A stretch of 64,000 nucleotides of DNA from NCBI GenBank assembly GCA_020854035.1, contig JADZGE010000107.1, positions 22,421 to 86,420 of the forward strand. Direction: 5' to 3'. Positions 8,924 to 17,664 of the stretch are shown piece by piece; within the stretch, counting starts at the first letter, position 1, and the number at the start of each line of letters is the position of its first letter. Both the position numbers and the translations under genes were made by a program. Source of the stretch: Burkholderiales bacterium. Lineage in GTDB: Bacteria > Pseudomonadota > Gammaproteobacteria > Burkholderiales > SG8-41. The notes below the pieces were generated by a model. It searched no databases and was not told the origin of the DNA. It was given only the letters and a program-made list of their open reading frames with translations.

Positions 8924-11731
8924 CTACGTCCCCAGCGAGGCGAGCAGCGCGCGTGCCTCTTCCGCTTCCGGGAACGCCCCGGACCCGCCCAATGCAGCCT
9001 TGAGTTCCAGGCGCGCACGTGCCCGGTCCCCAGCCTTGATGAGCGCCTTGGCCAAATGGTAGCGGATCTCCGGATTGCTGGTCTCCAGCGAAACGGCCTT
9101 CAACAGCATCTGTATGCCCTCATGGAGCTTTCCCCGGTTCACCAGCGCCCAGCCATAGGTGTCGAGCACGGCCGCCGTAGCCGGGCTGATCTGGAACGCG
9201 CGTTCGGCGAATTCAATGGCGCGAGGGTCGCCACTCTTGCCTAGCGCCCACGCGAGGTTGTTAAGAGCCCGGGCGTCCATCGGGTTATCCCGGACGATGC
9301 TTTCATAATGTGAGATCGCGTCCTTGAGTTTGCCTCTGGCTCCAAGCGCGTCGGCCAGGTACATCCGCGTGGCGGTGTCTTCCGGGTGCTTTCTGACCCA
9401 CTCCTCGATGGAGCCATCCCGTTCCGAGCCCGGGCTCGCCTGGGCCATCGCCTGGTGCAGGCTGATCAGCATCTTCGCGGTCGGCTCCAGCCGCACCGCG
9501 GTTTCAAAAGGTTTGACGGCCCGCCGTGCCTCTCCCTGGGCAATCCATGTCCTCCCCTCGAGCCAGTAACCGAGCGCGGCTTTCGGACTGTTGCGCTGCA
9601 ACGCCTGGGCAAGCTCCATTGCCTCGGGGTAACGCTTGGCCTGCAGGAGGATGTTTCCGACCAGTTCCCGCGCTTCTGGGTTGCGTGGATTGCGCTTCAG
9701 GGCTGCCCGGGCGACTGCCACTGCCGTTCGAAGATCCCCAGCCGCCATGTGCGCCGAGGCAAGCAGGAGCACCGCCTCGACAGACCCCGGCTGGGCGCTC
9801 GTCAAGGTCGTAAAGGTCGTGGCGGCGGCGCCGTAGTCCTTCCTGGCCATCTGGAGCTGACCGAGTGCTTTGAGCGTGCGCGGATTGCGGGGGCGCACCT
9901 TGACCGCCTGCTGGGCGGCGCCGATCGCTTCGTTCAATTCCCCGGCCTCGGCGAGTGCTTCCGTGACCAGGAGGAGCGCATCGATCGAGCCGGGATGCGC
10001 GTCGGCGGCACGCCGCGCGGACGCCAGCCCCTCCGCGCGCCGGCCGCTGCGCAGCTCGACCTGGGCGAGCGCGAGCTGCGCCGCAAGGTGCGTGGGCGCG
10101 CCCTTGAGAACTTCCTGCAAGCGCGCGCGGGCAGCGTCCGGCTTCCCGTCCAGCATGTCCATTTCCGCGAGCTCCTGGATAGCCGGGAAGAACGACGGGT
10201 CGAGTTCGCGCGCCCGCTGGAACGCCGCGCGCGCGGCCGGAAATTCCCGGGCGTGCCGGGCCACGACCCCCTTCAACATGTAGGTCTCGGGATTCTTCGG
10301 CAGGCGCTGCTCGAGTGCCGCGACGGCGTCGCGAGCCGGTTCGACGCGGTTCTCGCCGAGAAGCAGCATGATGAGCCCGTAGTCGGCCTTGGGGTTGTCG
10401 GGTTTGAGCGCGACCGCGGCGCGGAAATCCGCTTCCGCGCGCCGGCGCAATCCTCCCGCCAGATGCGTCATCGCAAGCGCGGTGCGGGCCTCGGGATCGC
10501 CGGGTGCGACCTTGACCGCCTTCGCGAGCGACTCGAGCGCCTGCCGGAGATCGCCCAGCATGAGGTAGGCCTGACCGGTCAGGCCCAGGAGCTGGGGGTC
10601 GTCGCGGGCTGCTTCCCGCATCGACAGGAGCAGGTTCAGTGCGCCCTGGGGCTGGTTCTTTGCGAGGAGCGTCGCCGCCAGCATCTTGCGGGCGTGCAGG
10701 TCTCCCGGGTAGCGCTCCAGGTAGCGTAGGAACGCGTCCTGCGCGGTTTCCAGGTTGCCCGTGGCGAAATGTTTCTGCCCCGCCAGCAGCACGGCCGGCA
10801 TGTAGCGCGGCAACACCACGAACACGCGCTCGAGATTGTCTCCGCATTGCTGGTAGCGCTTCTCGCGGCAATCGATCAATGCCTCCGCGAAGTAAAGCAT
10901 GGGCATGGGAGGGGTCGTCTTGCGCGTCTCGTCCAGCAACGGGCGCGCGTCCGCCACCCGCCCCGACGCGATGAGGGCAATCGCGTAGGACATCCGGGCA
11001 TCGAGCCGCCCCGGCGCGATGCGCGCGGCCTCGGCATATTCGGCAAGCGCCTTCTCGGCCTGGCCGGCGCCGCGCAGCATCTCGGCGCGCGCGAGGCGCG
11101 CATCGACGTTGTCCGGATGGGAGGCAATGACTTCGCCGACGAGACGTTCCGCTTCCGCGCGCTCGTTGCGGGCGGCGGCGACCCGGGCAAGGCCCAGCTT
11201 CGCCCGGTCGGGAAGCGCGGCGAGCCCGAGCTGAAACTGCGTGTTGGCGCCGGTGGCGTCGCGCTGCCCGAGCAACGCATACCCTCGCAGGATCGCGTGC
11301 TCCGCGAGCACCTTCGGGTCGTTCGGAAGGGGGCGCTTCGGGTCCGGTTCCAGCAGCGCCAGAAGCTCCTTGTGCTTCTCCAGCTCGATCAGCACCGGGC
11401 CGAGCACCGCGATCACGTCGGCAGCGGGTTTGCCGAGCTCCAGCGCCCGCTTGAGGTAGTTCTCCGCCTCGGGCCAGGCACCGCAGTCGGCGAGAATGCG
11501 GCCCAATTGAAAGTGCGCTTCCGCCCGCCCGGCGTCCTTGGCGAGGACGGCACGGTACTGGAGCGAGGCCGCGAGACGGTCGCCCCGTGCGAGATACTCG
11601 CCGGCGCTGCGTTCGAGACTCTCGGGCGATTCGCATCCCGCCAGTGCCGCGACAAGCACGAGCGTCAAGGACAGCGTCCCCACGCGCGAGAGCGCGAGAC
11701 GGGGCAGCCTGGAAAATCGGGCTTGTCTCAT
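8924..11731 (-). CDS. prsT: PEP-CTERM system TPR lipoprotein PrsT (copy A)
   Basis: This 935-residue protein is made almost entirely of tetratricopeptide repeats behind a lipoprotein signal (TLVLVAALAGC, lipobox LAGC near residue 32). It is likely anchored in the outer membrane facing the periplasm. The length and the terminal NLAWALGKSGDPRAIEFAERA and IRYHLAKALIKAGD stretches match the TIGR02917 PrsT family, which is thought to work with EPS/PEP-CTERM export; its exact role is not established. ATG 11731 is chosen because the signal peptide starts there; an open frame continues far upstream but overlaps other genes and is not coding. A near-perfect sigma-54 promoter lies 56-71 bp upstream. 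Copies B and C in this window are similar in size and architecture. Confidence 0.9.
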   Translation of the reverse strand: MRQARFSRLPRLALSRVGTLSLTLVLVAALAGCESPESLERSAGEYLARGDRLAASLQYRAVLAKDAGRAEAHFQLGRILADCGAWPEAENYLKRALELGKPAADVIAVLGPVLIELEKHKELLALLEPDPKRPLPNDPKVLAEHAILRGYALLGQRDATGANTQFQLGLAALPDRAKLGLARVAAARNERAEAERLVGEVIASHPDNVDARLARAEMLRGAGQAEKALAEYAEAARIAPGRLDARMSYAIALIASGRVADARPLLDETRKTTPPMPMLYFAEALIDCREKRYQQCGDNLERVFVVLPRYMPAVLLAGQKHFATGNLETAQDAFLRYLERYPGDLHARKMLAATLLAKNQPQGALNLLLSMREAARDDPQLLGLTGQAYLMLGDLRQALESLAKAVKVAPGDPEARTALAMTHLAGGLRRRAEADFRAAVALKPDNPKADYGLIMLLLGENRVEPARDAVAALEQRLPKNPETYMLKGVVARHAREFPAARAAFQRARELDPSFFPAIQELAEMDMLDGKPDAARARLQEVLKGAPTHLAAQLALAQVELRSGRRAEGLASARRAADAHPGSIDALLLVTEALAEAGELNEAIGAAQQAVKVRPRNPRTLKALGQLQMARKDYGAAATTFTTLTSAQPGSVEAVLLLASAHMAAGDLRTAVAVARAALKRNPRNPEARELVGNILLQAKRYPEAMELAQALQRNSPKAALGYWLEGRTWIAQGEARRAVKPFETAVRLEPTAKMLISLHQAMAQASPGSERDGSIEEWVRKHPEDTATRMYLADALGARGKLKDAISHYESIVRDNPMDARALNNLAWALGKSGDPRAIEFAERAFQISPATAAVLDTYGWALVNRGKLHEGIQMLLKAVSLETSNPEIRYHLAKALIKAGDRARARLELKAALGGSGAFPEAEEARALLASLGT

Positions 11732-11786
11732 CGGCAGACCCGATAGGCTTCGGTGCCGGTTGAAAGTTCCATGGGCGGCGGCGACG

Positions 11787-11802
11787 GGCAAGTTCCGTGC
11801 CA
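11787..11802 (-). promoter_or_regulatory. Sigma-54 promoter of prsT copy A
   Basis: The minus-strand site TGGCACGGAACTTGCC matches the -24/-12 consensus except at the last base. The expected start near 11776 leaves a leader of about 45 nt. A second sigma-54 promoter faces away from it 59 bp downstream on the plus strand. Confidence 0.8.
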
Positions 11803-11861
11803 TCATGCCACGGTTCCGTACGATCGTCGTGACCCGTTCGGGTCCCCGCGGTTCCCCTTTC

Positions 11862-11877
11862 TGGCCCGGAACTTGCA
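11862..11877 (+). promoter_or_regulatory. Sigma-54 promoter of RMF-like small protein 1
   Basis: The site TGGCCCGGAACTTGCA differs from consensus only at A5 to C. It shares the GGAACTTGC core with the divergent prsT-A promoter. The expected start near 11888 gives a 23-nt leader that contains GGAGG at 11902-11906. Confidence 0.8.
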
Positions 11878-11910
11878 TTGGCCTGCCTTTGCATTCATCG
11901 CGGAGGCTCA

Positions 11911-12159
11911 ATGAAGTTGCTTTCCACCGAAAAGTCCAGGGTGCTGGCTGAACAACAGGGCTGGTCGCCGGGTTTTGCGCAGGGGTTTGTCGAGGGTGAA
12001 ACTTCGCGCCGATTGGGTGGAGCGCCCACGCTGCATGCACTCGTGGGAATCGACGACTATTCTCTCGGCTTCCGGGCCGGCTACTTCGAGCGGCGAAGCG
12101 GCCCGGCGCATGCTGCCCGCGCGGAATCCATGGTGCTGCGGCAGGCGAACTCGCGCTGA
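11911..12159 (+). CDS. Small RMF-like protein 1
   Basis: This basic 82-residue protein starts at ATG 11911 behind a clear GGAGG. It has no signal peptide, so it is cytoplasmic. From the segment AQGFVEG to GFRAGYFERR the layout is G-aromatic-x-x-G, Arg at +8, Pro at +14, then Tyr-x-x-G-Phe-Arg. E. coli ribosome modulation factor has the same pattern (RGYQAG, R, P, WLGGWR) at the same spacing to within one residue. The match rests on my recollection of Rmf and on pattern, not on a search. A paralogue is encoded at 52892-53116 with the conserved ends KSxVLAExQGW and ALVGxDxYSxGFRAGYF. Both have sigma-54 promoters, so induction together with the PEP-CTERM regulon is likely. The Rmf/CrpP fold family is the best guess; function is unproven. 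Confidence 0.75.
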   Translation: MKLLSTEKSRVLAEQQGWSPGFAQGFVEGETSRRLGGAPTLHALVGIDDYSLGFRAGYFERRSGPAHAARAESMVLRQANSR

Positions 12160-12421
12160 GCGGTATTTTCTCACGCTTCGGCGGCCGCGCCGGGGCGCCC
12201 GAGGCGGGTTTCTCCCGCTGGGGGGGCGCCGTACGAAAATCGACGACCCCGTCGACCTCGTGACACTCTGAGCGTTGCCGGCGCGGCCCGCGGCCGGGTT
12301 CCTGGCCTGGTTCGCCCGGGCCGCACGGACGCGGCGCCTGCGGCCCGCCGTACTGTTGCAGTATGATCCCGGAGCGCGGTTCCGTCCTGTCCCGTTCCGT
12401 GCCCAGACGAGGAGAGCGTCG

Positions 12422-15208
12422 ATGTTCGTGATGGATGGCCTGATGGCACGGCTTGCGGCGCTTGTCGCGTGCGTCCTCGTGCTTGCCGGTTGCGGGCCAA
12501 GAGGCGCGGATCCGGAAAAGCTCCTCGCCGCCGCAAAGGCGGAGCAGGACAAGGGCAATTACGGCGCCGCCATCATACAGTTGAAGAATGCCGTCCAGGC
12601 GGTGCCCGACAATGCGGAGGCACGCTTTCAGCTCGGTATGGCGTATTCGGCGACCGGCGATTTCGCGTCCGCCGAGAAGGAGCTGCGCCGCGCCGCGGAG
12701 CTGCGCCACGACCCCTCGAAGGTCGCCGTGCCGCTCGCCCGGGCGATGCTCGCGATCGGCGAATTCCAGAAGGTCCGGGACGAGGTCCGGCCCGAGAGCG
12801 TAACGAGCCCCGGGGTCCAGGCGGAACTCACGGCGCTGCGCGGCCTCGCCGAACTCGGCCTGCGGCGCGAGAAGGAAGGGCGCGCTCTCCTGGAGCAGGC
12901 CCTGGCGAAACAGCCTGAGCTCGTGGACGCGCTCCTCGGGCTCGCGCGCCTTGCCGTCGCGGACAGGAAGATCGACGAGGCGGCCGCTCTGGTCGAACGC
13001 GCGGTGAAGGCGGCGCCGAAGAGCGCGGAGGCATGGCTGATGCGAGCCGAGTTGAATCGCATGCGCGGGGGCGAAGATCCGGCCGCCGGTTACCGCAAGG
13101 TGATCGAGCTCAATCCCGAGAACGTCCCGGCGCGGCTGGGACTCATCAACACCCTGCTCGCGGCGGGCAACACCGAGGAGGCGGGCAAAGTACTCGCGGA
13201 GGCGCGCAAGCTCGCGCCGGGCAACCCGCTCGTGCGCTATACCGAGGGCCTGCTCGAGTTCCGGAAAAAGAACTACGCGGGAGCCCGCGAGGCGGTGCTG
13301 CAGGTGCTGAAGGTCGCGCCGAACCACATGCCGAGCGTGCTGCTCGCCGGCAGCGTCGAATACGCGCTCGGCGCGCACGTCCAGGCGCAAACCCACCTCG
13401 CGCGCGTGCTCGAGCGCGCGCCCGGCAACCTCTACGCCCGAAGGCTTCTCGTTTCCTCGCTCGCCCGCACCGGCAACACGCAGCGCGCGCAGGAAGTGCT
13501 TGCGCCCGCGCTCGCGCAGGCGCCGGGTGACACCATGCTGCTCAGCATGGCGGGGGAACTCGCCATGCAGGCCAATGATTTCGCCCGGGCGCGCGAGTAC
13601 TTCGACAGAGCCGCGAAGATCGATCCGAAGAGCGCCGGCGCGCGCACCGGCCTCGCGGTGAGCCGCCTTGCCGGGGGTGACGCGGACTCGGGCCTCGCCG
13701 ACCTCGAGGCCGCGGTGGAACTCGATTCCACGCGTTACCAGGCCGATATCCTGCTCGTGACGACGCACCTGCAGCGCTCGCGCTTCGACCAGGCGTTGAA
13801 GGCGGCGCAGACACTGGAGAAGAAGCAGCCCGAGAACCCGCTCACCTACAACCTGAAAGCCGCAGCCTACCTCGGCAAGAAGGACGTCAAGTCCGCGCGC
13901 CGCGAACTCGAGCGCGCGCTGGAGCTGCGGCCCACCTACCTCCCGGCCGCGATCAACCTCGCGCAGCTCGATCTGCAGGAGAAGAAGCCGCAGGACGCCC
14001 GCAGGCGGATCGAGGCGATCGTGCAGAAGGACAGGGACAACGTGCAGGCGCTGCTCGCGCTCGCCAATCTGGGGCCGCGCATCGGGGCGACCGAGAAGGA
14101 GCAGGTGGAGTGGCTGGAGCGGGCGGGCCGGGCAAGCCCGGGGACCGTGCAACCGAAGCTCATGCTCGCGCGCTTTCACGCGCAGGCGGGCGACGCGAAG
14201 AAGGCGCTCGGGATCGCGCAGCAGGCCGCCGCGGCGAATCCGGATAACCCGGAGGTGCTCGAGACACTGGGCTCGATACAGATCGCGGCCGGCGAGAAGA
14301 ACCAGGCGCTCGCTACCTACACCCGCCTTGCGGCGCTGCAGCCGAAGTCGCCGATGGCGCACTACCGCCTCGCGAGTGCCCAGTCGCTGAACGGTGATAA
14401 CACGGGCGCCCGCGGGTCGTTGCGCAAGGCGCTCGAACTGCGCCCCGATTTCCCGGAGGCCCAGATGGCGCTTGCCGACCTGGAGATCCGCGCCGGGCGC
14501 TATGCCCAGGCGATGGACATTGCCCGCCAGGCGCAGAAGCGATCGGCGAAGTCGCCGCTCGGCTACGTCATGGAGGGTGACGTCCTGATGGCGCAGAAGC
14601 AGTATCCGCAGGCCGCGAAGGCATACGACACGGCGTTCGGGCTCGGCAGGAACAGCGCCCTCGCGATCAAGCTCCACGCGGCGTTCAGCCGGGCCGGAAA
14701 ACCGGACGAAGCGGATGCCCGCCTCGCGCAGTGGCTGAAGATGGCGCCCGAGGACGTGCCGGCACGACTCTACGCGGCCGATGCGGGGCTGAAGGCGGGC
14801 AAGTACAAGGTCGCGATCGAGCACTACGAGTGGCTCCTCGGCAAACAGCCCGAGAACGTGGTGGCGCTCAACAACCTCGCCTGGGCCTACCAGCAGGCGA
14901 AGGACAAGCGTGCGCTCGAAACGGCCGAACGCGCGCACAAGCTCAAGCCCGATAACCCCGCGATCATCGACACGCTCGGGTGGATCCTGGTCGAACAGGG
15001 CGACTACAAGCGCGCGACGGCGCTCTTGCAAAAGGCCGTTGCCGCCGCGCCCAAGGCCCCCGCCATCCGCTACCACCTCGCCCAGGCGTGGCTCAAGTCC
15101 GGTGACAAGGTGAAGGCGCGCGAGGAACTGGAGCGGCTCCTTGCCGGAGAGACGGCGTTTCCCGAGCGGGACGAGGCGCTCGGACTCCTGCGCCAGTTGC
15201 GGAAATGA
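12422..15208 (+). CDS. prsT: PEP-CTERM system TPR lipoprotein PrsT (copy B)
   Basis: This 928-residue TPR lipoprotein has a signal peptide ending in the lipobox LAGC (ARLAALVACVLVLAGCG) and about two dozen degenerate TPR units. It ends with NNLAWAYQQAKDKRALE, IDTLGWILVEQGDYKRA and IRYHLAQAWLKSGD. It belongs to the same TIGR02917 family as copy A. The ATG at 12422 is preceded by GAGGAG; the frame is open further upstream (to 12275), but that extension has no signal and no Shine-Dalgarno. Unlike copies A and C it has no recognisable sigma-54 promoter; a TATGAT element at 12361-12366 is a weak sigma-70 candidate. Its stop overlaps the methyltransferase start as ATGA, so the two are co-translated. 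Confidence 0.9.
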   Translation: MFVMDGLMARLAALVACVLVLAGCGPRGADPEKLLAAAKAEQDKGNYGAAIIQLKNAVQAVPDNAEARFQLGMAYSATGDFASAEKELRRAAELRHDPSKVAVPLARAMLAIGEFQKVRDEVRPESVTSPGVQAELTALRGLAELGLRREKEGRALLEQALAKQPELVDALLGLARLAVADRKIDEAAALVERAVKAAPKSAEAWLMRAELNRMRGGEDPAAGYRKVIELNPENVPARLGLINTLLAAGNTEEAGKVLAEARKLAPGNPLVRYTEGLLEFRKKNYAGAREAVLQVLKVAPNHMPSVLLAGSVEYALGAHVQAQTHLARVLERAPGNLYARRLLVSSLARTGNTQRAQEVLAPALAQAPGDTMLLSMAGELAMQANDFARAREYFDRAAKIDPKSAGARTGLAVSRLAGGDADSGLADLEAAVELDSTRYQADILLVTTHLQRSRFDQALKAAQTLEKKQPENPLTYNLKAAAYLGKKDVKSARRELERALELRPTYLPAAINLAQLDLQEKKPQDARRRIEAIVQKDRDNVQALLALANLGPRIGATEKEQVEWLERAGRASPGTVQPKLMLARFHAQAGDAKKALGIAQQAAAANPDNPEVLETLGSIQIAAGEKNQALATYTRLAALQPKSPMAHYRLASAQSLNGDNTGARGSLRKALELRPDFPEAQMALADLEIRAGRYAQAMDIARQAQKRSAKSPLGYVMEGDVLMAQKQYPQAAKAYDTAFGLGRNSALAIKLHAAFSRAGKPDEADARLAQWLKMAPEDVPARLYAADAGLKAGKYKVAIEHYEWLLGKQPENVVALNNLAWAYQQAKDKRALETAERAHKLKPDNPAIIDTLGWILVEQGDYKRATALLQKAVAAAPKAPAIRYHLAQAWLKSGDKVKAREELERLLAGETAFPERDEALGLLRQLRK

Positions 15209-16056
15209 AATTCGTGATGGCCCGCGGGCCCGGCAACCTCGTGCGATTGCTGCGGGCGTTGCCCGCCTGCGTGCTCGCCGCGGCCGCGGTCGCGGCGTGG
15301 AGCGCGCAGCCCGGCGCGAGCTACCAGCCGAAGGCCGGGCAAGAGGGCAAGGACGTGATCTGGATGCCCACGCCGACCCCGCTCACCGGGCGCATGCTGG
15401 ACTTGGCCCGGGTGTCGGCGAAGGATTACGTGATCGATCTCGGTTCGGGAGACGGGCGGCTCGTCATCGCGGCGGCAAAACGAGGGGCGCGGGCGCTCGG
15501 TATCGAGTACAACGCGGACCTCGTGGAACTCTCCCGGCGCGCGGCGGCGAAGGAGGGCGTCGGGGACCGGGCGCGCTTCGAGAAGGCCGACATCTTCCAG
15601 AGCGACTACTCGAAGGCCACGGTCGTCACCCTGTTTCTCCTCCCCGATCTGAATCTCAGGCTTCGGCCGGCGCTCCTCAAGCTCGCGCCCGGCACGCGCA
15701 TCGTGTCGAATTCCTTCGAGATGGGCGAATGGAAAGCGGACCAGTCGGTTACCGTGACCGAGCACTGCAAGGTCTACTGCAGGGGATTTCTCTGGATCGT
15801 GCCTGCGGAGGTCGCCGGCCGCTGGATCCTTCCGGAGGGCGAGCTGCGCCTCAAGCAGGACTACCAGATGGTTTCCGGGAGCCTGGTTGCGGCCGATCAG
15901 GAGACGATGGTGACGGGCAGAGTCCGCGGCGAGGAGATCGTCCTTACTGCCGCCGACGCGGTCTACACTGGCCGGGTCGGGGCGGAAACGATCGAGGGGA
16001 CCATCCGGGTTGGCGCGCATACGGTCAAGTGGCGGGCAAAGCGGGAACGGCCCTGA
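15205..16056 (+). CDS. Class I SAM-dependent methyltransferase with N-terminal hydrophobic leader
   Basis: The 283-residue product has the SAM-binding motif I VIDLGSGDGR at residues 76-85 and an acidic residue after strand 2 (GIEYNADL). The rest of a Rossmann methyltransferase continues to about residue 170, and a beta-rich C-terminal region of about 110 residues follows (TGRVRGEEIVLTAADAVYTG). Residues 11-36 form a hydrophobic stretch that looks like a signal peptide or membrane anchor, which is unusual for an enzyme needing cytoplasmic SAM; an N-in anchor would reconcile this. It overlaps prsT-B by 4 bp and so is part of that operon. The substrate is unknown. Similar exported-looking methyltransferases are annotated in other proteobacteria, but I cannot name a characterised one. 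Confidence 0.8.
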   Translation: MKFVMARGPGNLVRLLRALPACVLAAAAVAAWSAQPGASYQPKAGQEGKDVIWMPTPTPLTGRMLDLARVSAKDYVIDLGSGDGRLVIAAAKRGARALGIEYNADLVELSRRAAAKEGVGDRARFEKADIFQSDYSKATVVTLFLLPDLNLRLRPALLKLAPGTRIVSNSFEMGEWKADQSVTVTEHCKVYCRGFLWIVPAEVAGRWILPEGELRLKQDYQMVSGSLVAADQETMVTGRVRGEEIVLTAADAVYTGRVGAETIEGTIRVGAHTVKWRAKRERP

Positions 16057-16252
16057 ACGTAATGGCCCCCGAGGATTGCCTCGATATGCCCTGCTGTTCG
16101 CGGGATACCGCAAGTTTTATGCAAGAAGTCAATTACTTGAGCAATCTTTGTGGCGTGGCAGCCTGCCAGGCTTGCTCCTGACAGCCGCTTGAGAACTTGG
16201 TCGCGACGAGGACCGATATACTCCCGGGGTTCGCGGTGCCGGTCACGGGTCC

Positions 16253-16269
16253 TGTCAGAAAATTTAACA
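16253..16269. promoter_or_regulatory. TGT-N11-ACA box 4 (candidate PrsR operator)
   Basis: The 17-mer TGTCAGAAAATTTAACA lies about 185 bp upstream of the PEP-CTERM gene 2 promoter. It has the TGT/ACA ends and A-rich centre of boxes 1-3. Confidence 0.55.
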
Positions 16270-16362
16270 AGGGATGTGGTGGAAACAGTGCGGGAAAATC
16301 ATGCAATTTCAAAAGGATGGAGACTATTTCCGCGTGTCCCGGAGCGCGCGTCGGGCTGGCGC

Positions 16363-16379
16363 TGTCAGAAATCTTTACA
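16363..16379. promoter_or_regulatory. TGT-N11-ACA box 5 (candidate PrsR operator)
   Basis: The 17-mer TGTCAGAAATCTTTACA shares its first nine bases with box 4 and lies about 75 bp upstream of the sigma-54 promoter, a typical activator distance. Its reverse complement begins TGTAAAG, echoing the left arm of boxes 1-3. Confidence 0.6.
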
Positions 16380-16453
16380 CTTCGGCTGCCTCGGCCGGCG
16401 CCACGCACCGGGGTATTTTCGTAAACTATTGAAAAATTAACAATAAATTAATC

Positions 16454-16469
16454 TGGCACGCTACGTGCT
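16454..16469 (+). promoter_or_regulatory. Sigma-54 promoter of PEP-CTERM gene 2
   Basis: The site TGGCACGCTACGTGCT differs from the -24/-12 consensus at one position (T12 to G). The expected start near 16480 gives a leader of about 51 nt with AAAGGAG before ATG 16531. Confidence 0.8.
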
Positions 16470-16530
16470 TTACCCGTGGGCGAAGGATCCAGGTAGTCGG
16501 AATCCAGAACTGAACCGAAAGGAGTCCCAG

Positions 16531-17520
16531 ATGAATGCAGTCAAGAAAGCCCTGATCGCTTCGGCGGTAGGCATGGCGCTCGCCGGAACCGCGCAGGCCG
16601 GCAGCGTGCTATTCGACGTGAACGGCGGCGCGGGCGCAAACGTTGTCGGCGTCGACCAGTTCTACATTTCGGTCTTCGACTGGGCGCCGGGCAACCTGTT
16701 GATAGCGGACACGACGCCGCTTGGCACCGTGACCAACCCGGTCGCAATCTACTCGCAGTCGTTCCTGAGCTCGATGTTGAAGGCAGGCGGCGGCGGCTTT
16801 ACCTACGGCGGGGCGTTCCCGGGCCAGTTGACCTACCAGCTGCGGACGTGGGCGGACGCGACGGCCGATGGCAGCGCGATCCAGTATGCGGCCGGGACGG
16901 TGCCCTCGGGGTCGTCGAACTTCTTCGAGATCTACTATCACACCTCCGCGGTCACGAGCGACGTGACGGGCTGCGGCTACGGCGCCAACCAGACCGCTCC
17001 GTGCGGCGCGTTCCCCGGCACTCTGATCTACAGTGGAACAGCCGACATCGTCGATACCGCGTCCCTGACGCAGACCGGCACCACGATCGGCGGTCTTGAC
17101 CAGAGTTCGGACGGTAGCGACGTGGACGGCGGAGTCACGACGCGCACACTGGGTCTTGGCACGCTCACCCTCGCGGTCAATACGGTCTCCTACGACGGCG
17201 CCTTCTTCCTGACCGACATCGACAGCCTGTCCGTCGATATCGAGCACACCGAGCAGGGCGGCGGCTCGCCGTTCAAGCAGGCGAACCCGTCCGACCAGGT
17301 GGTCGGCAACGCGCCGGACTATGGTGACGGCATCAACAACATCGGTGTCGGTTCGTGTGGCGGTGCGGGCAGCGGCCCCTGCGACGTGCACCTGCAAAGC
17401 GATGCCTCGTCGAGCGTGCTGACCCAGGCGCCGGAACCGCAGTCCCTCGCGCTCCTGGGACTCGGCCTCGCGGCGTTCGGTGCGATGAACCTCCGCCGGC
17501 GCGCGAAGCAGCGCTCGTGA
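16531..17520 (+). CDS. PEP-CTERM sorting domain protein 2 (possibly PepA-like)
   Basis: This 329-residue secreted protein has a signal peptide (MNAVKKALIASAVGMALAGTAQA) and a C-terminal PEP-CTERM signal (PEPQSLALLGLGLAAFG, then an RRR-containing basic end). The body is low in charge, Gly/Ser/Thr-rich, with GCGYGANQTAPCG and SCGGAGSGPC cysteine pairs that could be disulphides. The N-terminal part (GSVLFDVNG, then FDWAPGN) resembles my recollection of the flocculation-associated PEP-CTERM protein PepA; this is a moderate-confidence resemblance, not a search result. ATG 16531 follows AAAGGAG closely. The sigma-54 promoter and two boxes upstream predict PrsK/PrsR control. A strong terminator follows the gene. 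Confidence 0.9.
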   Translation: MNAVKKALIASAVGMALAGTAQAGSVLFDVNGGAGANVVGVDQFYISVFDWAPGNLLIADTTPLGTVTNPVAIYSQSFLSSMLKAGGGGFTYGGAFPGQLTYQLRTWADATADGSAIQYAAGTVPSGSSNFFEIYYHTSAVTSDVTGCGYGANQTAPCGAFPGTLIYSGTADIVDTASLTQTGTTIGGLDQSSDGSDVDGGVTTRTLGLGTLTLAVNTVSYDGAFFLTDIDSLSVDIEHTEQGGGSPFKQANPSDQVVGNAPDYGDGINNIGVGSCGGAGSGPCDVHLQSDASSSVLTQAPEPQSLALLGLGLAAFGAMNLRRRAKQRS

Positions 17521-17572
17521 GCCGGCCGGCCGGCTGATCCTTCGCTTCGCGATTCAGTCTCTGGATCCTGAA

Positions 17573-17598
17573 AGCGGCCCCTCGGGGCCGCTTTTTTT
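17573..17598 (+). terminator. Rho-independent terminator after PEP-CTERM gene 2
   Basis: An AGCGGCCC / GGGCCGCT stem with a 4-nt loop is followed by seven T residues. This is the clearest intrinsic terminator in the window and isolates the gene from the downstream TPR-glycosyltransferase. Confidence 0.9.
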
Positions 17599-17664
17599 AT
17601 ACTCCCGCGGAATGATCATGAAGGCGGCCGGCGACATCCGTGCCAGCGAGCGGGAAGGAGGCAG

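Larger units (their letters stand above)
16057..16530. other. Regulatory intergenic region of PEP-CTERM gene 2
   Basis: This 474-bp gap has no credible gene. It holds two TGT-N11-ACA boxes (16253-16269, 16363-16379), the sigma-54 promoter (16454-16469) and an AT-rich stretch around 16410-16450 (AAACTATTGAAAAATTAA), which could help DNA bend between activator and promoter. A short palindrome AGCCTG-C-CAGGCT lies at 16160-16172, of unknown meaning. Confidence 0.7.

Noticed and set aside
12338..12356. Sigma-54 promoter for prsT-B from GGCCCG...TTGC
   Set aside because: The GG to GC spacing is 14 instead of 10, which is not compatible with sigma-54.
11732..15076. Upstream extension of the prsT-A frame to a 2050-residue reading
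   Set aside because: The lipoprotein signal starts at 11731, and the extension is antisense to prsT-B.
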